Positions 1 to 5,568 of a DNA stretch of 7,461 bases are shown piece by piece. The stretch spans positions 1 to 7,461 of the forward strand of contig JAQCLA010000125.1 in NCBI GenBank assembly GCA_027592105.1. The letters are read 5' to 3'. A program made the translations under genes and the position numbers. A model generated the notes under the pieces. The model was not told the DNA's origin, did not search any database, and worked only from the letters and a program-made list of their open reading frames with translations. The DNA is from Pseudomonadota bacterium. Its GTDB lineage: Bacteria; Pseudomonadota; Alphaproteobacteria; Rhodobacterales; Rhodobacteraceae. Numbering within the stretch: the stretch's first letter is position 1; every line of letters begins with the position of its first letter.

Positions 1-1
1 C

Positions 2-289
2 CAGCCCTTGGGACCGGCCGATTATCTGGCACTGGTGGGCGCGGTGAAGCTTTTGGTGCTGGAGGGCATCCCGCGCCTTGATGCGACCAAGTTCAACGAG
101 GCCAAGCGCTTCGTCACCTTGATCGACGCGCTTTACGAGGGGCATGTCCGCCTGATCGCCTCGGCCGAAGAAATTCCCGAGCGGCTCTATCTTGAGGGCG
201 CGGGAAGTTTCGAGTTCGAACGCACCGCCAGCCGCCTGCGTGAAATGCAGGGTGCCGCGTGGGGCGATGGGCGCGACACGCTTAGCTGA
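2..289 (+). CDS. zapE: ZapE/AFG1-family ATPase, C-terminal part (5' end outside window)
   Basis: This is the last 95 codons of a gene that begins upstream of the window; the reading frame is open from base 2 to the TGA at 287-289. The segments AKRFVTLIDALYEGHVRLI and FEFERTASRLREMQ match the conserved C-terminal region of the ZapE/AFG1 P-loop ATPases. In those proteins a lid-like subdomain ends with a 'phenylalanine-glutamate-phenylalanine ... arginine-threonine-x-serine-arginine-leucine' signature. In E. coli, ZapE associates with the Z-ring during division; mitochondrial AFG1/LACE1 homologues act in protein quality control. The Walker A and B motifs would lie outside the window, so ATPase competence cannot be judged here. 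The internal TTG at base 8 is not a real start because the frame stays open to the edge. The 3' end overlaps the convergent exported-protein gene by 8 bp. Confidence 0.9.
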   Translation, partial: QPLGPADYLALVGAVKLLVLEGIPRLDATKFNEAKRFVTLIDALYEGHVRLIASAEEIPERLYLEGAGSFEFERTASRLREMQGAAWGDGRDTLS

Positions 290-803
290 TCGGCAAGAGC
301 GGATCACAGCTGAGCCGCACATCCATGCCAAAGGCGGGCAGCGGCGTGAACGGATCGACGGAGCTATCGGAGATCCATGTGTTGTCGATGCAGACATCCT
401 GCGCCCAGTTGCCGCCATTGAAGCCGAAACCACCCGTAGCGCCGCAATCATTCACCTCGCCATTGGCGTTCCATTCTTGATAGGTCTGCTGCTCGCGCGA
501 TCCGCCCATCGGAAAGGCCAAGCTGTCGGTATCAAATCGCAGCGTCCAAGATGTCTCTGGCGTCAGCATGGACAGCGACCAGAACCCGATGGGCACACCC
601 TCATGATAGCCTTGGATGCGGAATTCGGTCACCTGCTTCTCGGTGATGATGCCGGTGCCCAGCAAGGTCTCGGGAAAGGCGATGATCCCTTCCATCGTGT
701 AGCCATTCGCGCCGATCCAGCAGAATTGTAGCCGCGCGGCTTGCGCGGGCTGGGCGGCGATCATGGCCGCAAGGCAGAAGCTGATGACACGGGCAATCCA
801 CAT
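282..803 (-). CDS. Exported protein of unknown function with four cysteines in the mature part
   Basis: A 173-residue protein I do not recognise as a named family. Residues 1-22 look like a Sec signal peptide: a short N-terminus with Arg5, a hydrophobic stretch, and an AQA-type signal peptidase I site around residues 20-23. No lipobox is visible and there is no later membrane segment, so a periplasmic or secreted location is inferred. The mature chain has cysteines at 28, 120, 138 and 166, enough for two disulfides, and is rich in Gly, Trp and Phe in its second half (GGFGFNGGNW at about 124-133). ATG at 801-803 is the start. The nearest Shine-Dalgarno-like sequence, AAGGGG (818-823), is 14 nt upstream, rather far. 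The gene starts 46 bp after folC on the same strand, so cotranscription with accD-folC is likely. Its stop codon lies inside the end of the convergent zapE gene. The signal peptide and normal codon use argue that it is real. Confidence 0.8.
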   Translation of the reverse strand: MWIARVISFCLAAMIAAQPAQAARLQFCWIGANGYTMEGIIAFPETLLGTGIITEKQVTEFRIQGYHEGVPIGFWSLSMLTPETSWTLRFDTDSLAFPMGGSREQQTYQEWNANGEVNDCGATGGFGFNGGNWAQDVCIDNTWISDSSVDPFTPLPAFGMDVRLSCDPLLPIS

Positions 804-817
804 GGGTGTGAGTGTGA

Positions 818-842
818 CCCCTTGGCGCCACAGGTCAAGGGG
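818..842 (-). promoter_or_regulatory. Hairpin in the folC to exported-protein gap covering the likely ribosome binding site
   Basis: Read on the minus strand, CCCCTTG (836-842) pairs perfectly with CAAGGGG (818-824), a 7-bp stem closing an 11-nt loop. The AAGGGG in the 3' arm (818-823) is also the best Shine-Dalgarno match before the ATG at 803. No run of T follows, so this is not a classical intrinsic terminator. The pairing is seen in the sequence. A role in damping translation of the last gene or in processing the mRNA is inference. Confidence 0.35.
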
Positions 843-849
843 CGCGCGC

Positions 850-2124
850 CTAGCCGTTCTCTTTCAGGATCTCACCGGCCAGGTAAAGCGAACCACAGAT
901 CAGCACCCGCGCGCGCGGGTCTTGCGCCACGATATCGGCAAGTGCTGCACCCACGCTGTCGGCTTGCACCGCACGCAGCCCCGCGCGCGTCGCAGCCGCG
1001 GCGGTTTCGCTGGCCGATAGCGTCGCCGCCTGTCCGGGGATCGACACGGCATGCAGGCTTTGCGCGACCCCGGCCAAGGGCGCCATATAGCCTGTCACAT
1101 CCTTGGTGTTGAGCATCCCGCAGATCAGATGGGTGGGCCGCGCGGGCATGCCCGCCAAAAGGGCCGCAATCGCGCGGGCGGCATGCGGGTTGTGCCCACC
1201 ATCAAGCCAAAGCTCGGCCTCGGGCGCGATGTCGAACAGCGGGCCATAGCGCATGCGCTGCATCCGCGCGGGCCAAACGGCATCGGTCATCGCGGCCTCG
1301 CAGGCGGCCTCGCCCTTGCCAAGCACACGCAGCGCGGCAATCGCCATGCCTGCATTCTCGACCTGATGCGCGCCCAAAAGCGCGGGCATCGGCAGATCGA
1401 GCAGGCCGTTTTCATCTTGGAACACCAGCCGCCCAGCTTCGGCCCAGACATGCCAATGCTGGCCATAGGCATAGATCGGGGCAGAATGGCGCGCGGCAAC
1501 TGCCTCGATCACCTCCAACGCGGCGTCTTGCTGGCGGCCCACGATCACCGGCACGCGGCGCTTGATGATCCCGGCTTTTTCACCCGCAATCCGGCCCAGC
1601 GTGTCGCCCAGATATTGCTCATGGTCCATATCGACCGGCGTGATCACGCAAAGCGCGGGGGCATCAATAACGTTCGTGGCATCGAGCCGCCCACCAAGAC
1701 CCACCTCAAGCAGCGTGTAATCAGCCGGTGTCTCGGCAAAGGCCAAAAGGCCCGCGGCGGTCGTGATTTCGAAATAGGTGATGGCATCCGTGCCATTGGC
1801 GGCAAGGCAGCGGTCGAGCATATCCGTCAGCACATCCTCGTCGATCAACTGACCTGCCAGCCGGATACGCTCATGAAAGCGGGCCAGATGCGGGCTGGTA
1901 TAGGCATGGGTGACATGCCCCGCCCCCTCTAGCCCCGCGCGGATCATGGCCAATGTCGATCCCTTGCCATTGGTGCCCGCGATATGGATCACCGGCGGCA
2001 GACGCCGCTCAGGGTGGTCGAGTGCGGCCAAGATGCGCCACATGCGATCCAGCGTCAGGTCGATGATCTTGGGATGAAAGGACATCATCCGTTCAAGGAG
2101 GATGTCGGAACGCGGCATGCTCAC
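850..2124 (-). CDS. folC: Bifunctional dihydrofolate synthase / folylpolyglutamate synthase
   Basis: FolC joins L-glutamate to dihydropteroate to make dihydrofolate, then extends folates with further glutamates, using ATP in the cytoplasm. The 424-residue length is typical. Visible Mur-ligase-superfamily motifs are the P-loop GTNGKGST (50-57), YTSPHL (75-80), YFEITT (117-122), EVGLGGRLDATN (140-151), DMDHEQYLG (165-173), GEKAGIIK (181-188, with the lysine that is carbamylated in characterised homologues), GAHQVENA (251-258) and the C-terminal-domain DGGHNPHA (308-315). The chosen start is GTG at 2122-2124: it overlaps the accD stop in a GTGA arrangement typical of translational coupling. An in-frame ATG two codons later (2116-2118) is a possible alternative and changes little. 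The stop is TAG at 850-852. All key motifs are intact, so both activities are expected, although sequence alone cannot exclude a monofunctional enzyme. Confidence 0.96.
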   Translation of the reverse strand: MSMPRSDILLERMMSFHPKIIDLTLDRMWRILAALDHPERRLPPVIHIAGTNGKGSTLAMIRAGLEGAGHVTHAYTSPHLARFHERIRLAGQLIDEDVLTDMLDRCLAANGTDAITYFEITTAAGLLAFAETPADYTLLEVGLGGRLDATNVIDAPALCVITPVDMDHEQYLGDTLGRIAGEKAGIIKRRVPVIVGRQQDAALEVIEAVAARHSAPIYAYGQHWHVWAEAGRLVFQDENGLLDLPMPALLGAHQVENAGMAIAALRVLGKGEAACEAAMTDAVWPARMQRMRYGPLFDIAPEAELWLDGGHNPHAARAIAALLAGMPARPTHLICGMLNTKDVTGYMAPLAGVAQSLHAVSIPGQAATLSASETAAAATRAGLRAVQADSVGAALADIVAQDPRARVLICGSLYLAGEILKENG

Positions 2125-3047
2125 GGCGTGACCTGCGCCTCTTCGACTGGGCTCTCATCGGTGGTATCGGGGCTGGGCAGATCGGCCACCACTGCAGGCG
2201 GCATACCGGTCAACATGCGGATAATGCCAATCAACTCATCCCGCATCTTGCCGCGTGGCGTCACCCGGTCGAGCATCCCGTGATCAAGCAGATACTCGGC
2301 GCGCTGGAACCCTTCGGGCAGCTTCTCGCGGATCGTTTGCTCTATCACGCGCGGCCCTGCGAAACAGATCAGCGCATTGGGTTCGGCGATCTGCACATCA
2401 CCCAGCATCGCATAGGACGCGGTCACGCCGCCGGTGGTTGGATGGGTGAGCACCACGATATAGGGCAGGCCCGCTTCTTTCAGCATCTGGATCGCCACGG
2501 TCGAGCGCGGCATCTGCATCAGCGACAAGATCCCTTCTTGCATCCGTGCGCCGCCCGCCGCCGAGAACAGGACGAAGGGCCGCTTGAGCTTCACCGCCCG
2601 CTCGCAGCCCGCGACAATGGCGTTGCCCACATACATGCCCATGGACCCGCCCATGAAGCTGAAATCCTGCGCGGCTGCCACGATGGGGGTGCGCCCGATC
2701 TCACCCTCGGCGACCAGCATCGCCTCGGCCTCGCCAGTGGATTTCTGCGCAGCGCGCAAGCGGTCGGGGTATTTCTTTTGATCGCGGAACTTCAGCGGAT
2801 CGTCGATGGGCTTTGGCACCGCGACCTCGGTGAAGATGCCGTTATCGAACAACGCCTCGAACCGCGCGCGCGGCGTGATCCCCATGTGATGACCGCAATT
2901 GGTGCAGACATTCAGCGCCTCGGACAATTCACGGTGAAACAGCATCGTGCCGCACTCATCGCATTTCGACCAAAGATTCTCCGGCATCTCGCGGCGCGAG
3001 AAGATCGAGTTGATCCGGGGGCGGACGTAATTGGTAATCCAGTTCAT
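2121..3047 (-). CDS. accD: Acetyl-CoA carboxylase carboxyltransferase subunit beta
   Basis: AccD is the beta subunit of the carboxyltransferase part of acetyl-CoA carboxylase. With AccA it moves the carboxyl group from biotinylated BCCP to acetyl-CoA, giving malonyl-CoA for fatty acid synthesis. The 308-residue protein begins MNWITNYVRP, a typical family N-terminus. A four-cysteine zinc finger follows (Cys29, Cys32, Cys48, Cys51), then the crotonase-fold carboxyltransferase domain with SAAGGARMQEG (162-172), THPTTGGVTASYAMLGD (201-217), FAGPRVIEQT (229-238) and LPEGFQRAEYLLDHGMLDRV (243-262). The last 20 or so residues are acidic and Pro/Thr-rich, and probably disordered. ATG at 3045-3047 was chosen because conserved sequence starts there. 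The open frame runs on upstream to 3323, but that part lies antisense to rnr and does not look like AccD. GGAG sits about 11 nt before the ATG. The TGA stop (2121-2123) overlaps the folC start. Confidence 0.97.
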   Translation of the reverse strand: MNWITNYVRPRINSIFSRREMPENLWSKCDECGTMLFHRELSEALNVCTNCGHHMGITPRARFEALFDNGIFTEVAVPKPIDDPLKFRDQKKYPDRLRAAQKSTGEAEAMLVAEGEIGRTPIVAAAQDFSFMGGSMGMYVGNAIVAGCERAVKLKRPFVLFSAAGGARMQEGILSLMQMPRSTVAIQMLKEAGLPYIVVLTHPTTGGVTASYAMLGDVQIAEPNALICFAGPRVIEQTIREKLPEGFQRAEYLLDHGMLDRVTPRGKMRDELIGIIRMLTGMPPAVVADLPSPDTTDESPVEEAQVTP

Positions 3048-3083
3048 AAGGCGCAGCGCTCCGGGGTCTGTCCGTGTCATGAC

Positions 3084-3112
3084 GAGATATGAGATGCTGG
3101 CCAAACTTGCAA
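3084..3112 (-). promoter_or_regulatory. Candidate promoter for accD-folC
   Basis: On the minus strand TTGCAA (3107-3112; 4 of 6 to the sigma70-type -35) is followed after 17 nt by TATCTC (3084-3089; a weak -10, 3 of 6). This would give a leader of roughly 30 nt before the accD ATG. TTGCAA is its own reverse complement, so it could also serve the divergent rnr gene, but I see no good -10 for rnr at the right distance. A perfect 8-bp palindrome, GTCATGAC (3076-3083), sits directly downstream of the -10. The matches are weak and this is a suggestion only. Confidence 0.3.
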
Positions 3113-3167
3113 TCACAAGCCGATTTCGCGCATGACGCCCCATCGCGCGCGTGATAGGGCACGGCCT

Positions 3168-5432
3168 ATGGCTCAGCTTCCGACAAAAGAACAAATCTTG
3201 GCGTGGATTTCCGAAAATCCCCACGCGACCTCCAAGCGCGACATCGCGCAGGCCTTTGGGCTGAAGGGGGCAAAGCGGATCGATCTCAAGCGCATGCTCA
3301 AAGAGCTTGCCGAAGAAGGGCATTTGGAAAAGCGGCGCAAAACCTATCTTGACGCCGACCGCCTACCGCCTGTGTCGGTGCTGCAAATCTTGCCCCCCGA
3401 CGCGCAGGGCGATTTATTCGCGCGCCCCTTGGAATGGGCAGGCGAAGGGCCGGTACCACGCATCTTGTTCTCGGCGCGCGCGACCGATCCCGGCCTTGGG
3501 GCGGGCGACCGTATCCTGGCCCGTTTGCAAGAGGTTGAAGGCGAAGAGCATCACTATATCGCACGGCTGATCCGCAAGATCGGCACCAATCCCGCGCGCG
3601 TCTTGGGCGTCTTTCGCGCAGGGGCCGAAGGTGGCCGGATCGTGCCGATTTCCAAAGGCTCTGACCGTGATTGGGTGGTGCGGCCGGGCGAAGCCCATGG
3701 CGCGCGCGATGGTGAATTGGTCGAGGTCGAACAGATTGGCCCGAAGGCACGCATGGGCAGCCCACGCGCGCGCATCGTCACCCGGCTGGGCGATCCCGGC
3801 GCACCGCGCGCCGTCAGCCTGATCGCGATTGCCGAACATGGCATCCCCGATGCTTTTCCCGATGCCGCCGTGGCCGAAGCCGATGCAGCGACACCCGCCA
3901 GTGTCAAAGGACGCGAAGATCTGCGCGATTTGCCGCTTGTCACCATCGACCCCGCCGATGCCCGCGACCGCGACGACGCGGTGCTGGCCCATCTTGACGA
4001 TGACCCCAAGAACCCCGGCGGCCATGTGATCTGGGTCGCCATCGCCGATGTCGCCCATTACGTCCGCCCGGGATCAGCGCTGGATCACGAGGCCAAACGG
4101 CGCGGCAACTCCACCTATTTTCCCGACCGGGTGGTGCCGATGCTGCCCGACACGCTGTCGGGTGATCTATGCTCGCTGCACGAGCATGTGCCGCGCGCCT
4201 GTCTGGCGGTGCGCATGGTCATCGACGCCGATGGCAACAAGATCGGCCATCGTTTCGTGCGTGGGCTGATGCGTTCGGTCGCCTCGCTCGCCTATGAAGA
4301 GGTGCAAGACGCCATCGATGGGCAAGCCGACAGCAAGGCCGCGCCGCTGCTCGATGATGTGCTGCGCCCGCTTTTCGCCGCCTATGGCGCGCTGAAAAAG
4401 GCGCGCGCGCATCGCCAACCGCTTGAGCTTGATCTGCCTGAGCGCAAGATCGCCCTCAATGACGCGGGCGAGGTGGTGTCGGTCGGCTTCAAGGACCGCC
4501 TCGACGCCCATAAACTGATCGAGGAATTCATGGTGCTGGCCAATGTCGCCGCCGCCGAAGAGCTGGTCGCGCGCCGCCAGCCGCTGTTGTTCCGCGTCCA
4601 TGAAGAACCCAGCCCCGAAAAGCTCGAATCATTGCGCGAAACCGCCGAAGCAAGCGGCTTTTCACTGGCCAAGGGGCAAGTGCTGCAAACGCGCCAACTC
4701 AATCGCCTGCTTGAACAGGCGCAAGGCGGCGATTTCGCCGAGTTGATCAACATCACGACACTGCGCGCGATGCAGCAGGCCTATTATTTTCCGCAGAATT
4801 TCGGGCATTTCGGCCTCGCGCTCAGGGCTTATGCGCATTTCACCTCGCCCATCCGGCGCTATGCCGATCTGGTGGTCCATCGCGCGCTGATCGCGGCGCA
4901 TGGCTGGGGCAATGACGGGCTGCAGCTGGAAGATGCCGAGGCGTTGGAAGAAACAGCCAAGCATATTTCCGACACCGAGCGCCGCTCGATGGCGGCCGAG
5001 CGCGACACCAATGACCGCTACCTTGCGGCTTTTCTGTCGGATCGCGTGGGCAGTACGTTCACCGGACGGATATCCGGGATCGCGCGGTTCGGCGCTTTCG
5101 TGAAGCTTGACGAGACAGGCGCAGACGGGCTTTTGCCGATGCGCGCCTTGGGGCAAGAGTATTTTCACCATGACGCCGATAGCCAAACCCTGATGGGGTC
5201 CGAATCCGGGCTGACCATCGGGATCGGTGATCGGGTCACGGTCAAGCTGGCCGAGGCGGTGCCGGTCACGGGCGGTTTGCTGCTTGAACTGCTGGAAATC
5301 GAGGGGCGTCAAAGCCCGATCCGCCGTGGTCGGAGTGGCAGCAAATATCGTGGCGGCCCACAGCGCAAGGCAGGGCAAACCGCCAAGAAACGCGGCAGCC
5401 TGCGCAAAAAGGCGCCATCGCGCCGGGGGTGA
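3168..5432 (+). CDS. rnr: Ribonuclease R (RNB-family 3'-5' exoribonuclease)
   Basis: RNase R degrades structured RNA processively from the 3' end and acts in mRNA decay and RNA quality control. The 754-residue protein starts with a winged-helix segment (about 5-60, KRDIAQAFGLKGAKRIDLKR), then cold-shock-like RNA-binding regions (about 70-245). The RNB catalytic domain has the acidic cluster TIDPADARDRDDAV (259-272; Asp261, Asp267, Asp269 and Asp270 correspond to the metal-binding aspartates of E. coli RNase R) and the family signature HFTSPIRRYADLVVHR (557-572). An S1 domain follows (about 628-710, FTGRISGIARFGAFVKL), then a Lys/Arg-rich tail (713-754). The start is ATG 3168-3170, with AGGG (3156-3159) 8 nt upstream. 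An in-frame ATG at 3132 would add 12 Arg/Pro-rich residues without a ribosome binding site and was not used. The gene is divergent from accD. All catalytic residues seen are intact. Confidence 0.97.
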   Translation: MAQLPTKEQILAWISENPHATSKRDIAQAFGLKGAKRIDLKRMLKELAEEGHLEKRRKTYLDADRLPPVSVLQILPPDAQGDLFARPLEWAGEGPVPRILFSARATDPGLGAGDRILARLQEVEGEEHHYIARLIRKIGTNPARVLGVFRAGAEGGRIVPISKGSDRDWVVRPGEAHGARDGELVEVEQIGPKARMGSPRARIVTRLGDPGAPRAVSLIAIAEHGIPDAFPDAAVAEADAATPASVKGREDLRDLPLVTIDPADARDRDDAVLAHLDDDPKNPGGHVIWVAIADVAHYVRPGSALDHEAKRRGNSTYFPDRVVPMLPDTLSGDLCSLHEHVPRACLAVRMVIDADGNKIGHRFVRGLMRSVASLAYEEVQDAIDGQADSKAAPLLDDVLRPLFAAYGALKKARAHRQPLELDLPERKIALNDAGEVVSVGFKDRLDAHKLIEEFMVLANVAAAEELVARRQPLLFRVHEEPSPEKLESLRETAEASGFSLAKGQVLQTRQLNRLLEQAQGGDFAELINITTLRAMQQAYYFPQNFGHFGLALRAYAHFTSPIRRYADLVVHRALIAAHGWGNDGLQLEDAEALEETAKHISDTERRSMAAERDTNDRYLAAFLSDRVGSTFTGRISGIARFGAFVKLDETGADGLLPMRALGQEYFHHDADSQTLMGSESGLTIGIGDRVTVKLAEAVPVTGGLLLELLEIEGRQSPIRRGRSGSKYRGGPQRKAGQTAKKRGSLRKKAPSRRG

Positions 5433-5568
5433 GAGGCGAAAACCCGCCAACCGTGGTGGCACAGCGTGGCGCGCCTTACAGAAATGACGCGCAAGCACCC
5501 TGCACAGCGGCACCGCAATCGCCTATATTGTCGCCAGGGCAGAAACAATCAAAACACCGAGCCACCTG
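5433..5568 (+). other. rnr to transglycosylase intergenic region
   Basis: This 136-bp gap holds no convincing gene. Short imperfect inverted repeats occur just after the rnr stop (for example GCCA/TGGC at 5446-5460 with an internal mismatch), but none is followed by a T-run. I therefore see no clear intrinsic terminator, and read-through from rnr into the next gene is possible. A candidate promoter lies in the right half and is listed separately. Confidence 0.5.
5501..5529 (+). promoter_or_regulatory. Candidate promoter for the lytic transglycosylase gene
   Basis: TATATT (5524-5529) matches the sigma70-type -10 consensus at 5 of 6 positions. TGCACA (5501-5506) matches the -35 at 4 of 6, with a 17-nt spacer. 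Transcription would start around 5536, giving a leader of about 33 nt. The ribosome binding site is weak (GAG at 5559-5561, 7 nt before the ATG). The -10 is among the few AT-rich hexamers in a GC-rich gap, which adds some weight. Confidence 0.4.

Noticed and set aside
1051..1932. Long plus-strand open frame antisense to folC
   Set aside because: Its His/Arg/Gln/Gly-rich translation is typical of the antisense frame of a GC-rich gene, and folC on the other strand carries every family motif.
2280..3092. Plus-strand open frame antisense to accD
   Set aside because: It shows composition bias and no recognisable domain, and lies entirely opposite the conserved accD gene apart from a short end.
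3132..3167. Earlier ATG for rnr
   Set aside because: It would add 12 residues of Arg/Pro-rich sequence with no ribosome binding site; the RNase R-like sequence starts at 3168 with AGGG in place.
3048..3323. Upstream extension of the accD frame (92 extra codons)
   Set aside because: It runs antisense to the rnr start, does not resemble AccD, and the conserved N-terminus begins at 3047.
4662..5513. Minus-strand open frame antisense to the 3' half of rnr
   Set aside because: It has no recognisable motif; it exists because GC-rich codons leave few stops on the opposite strand.
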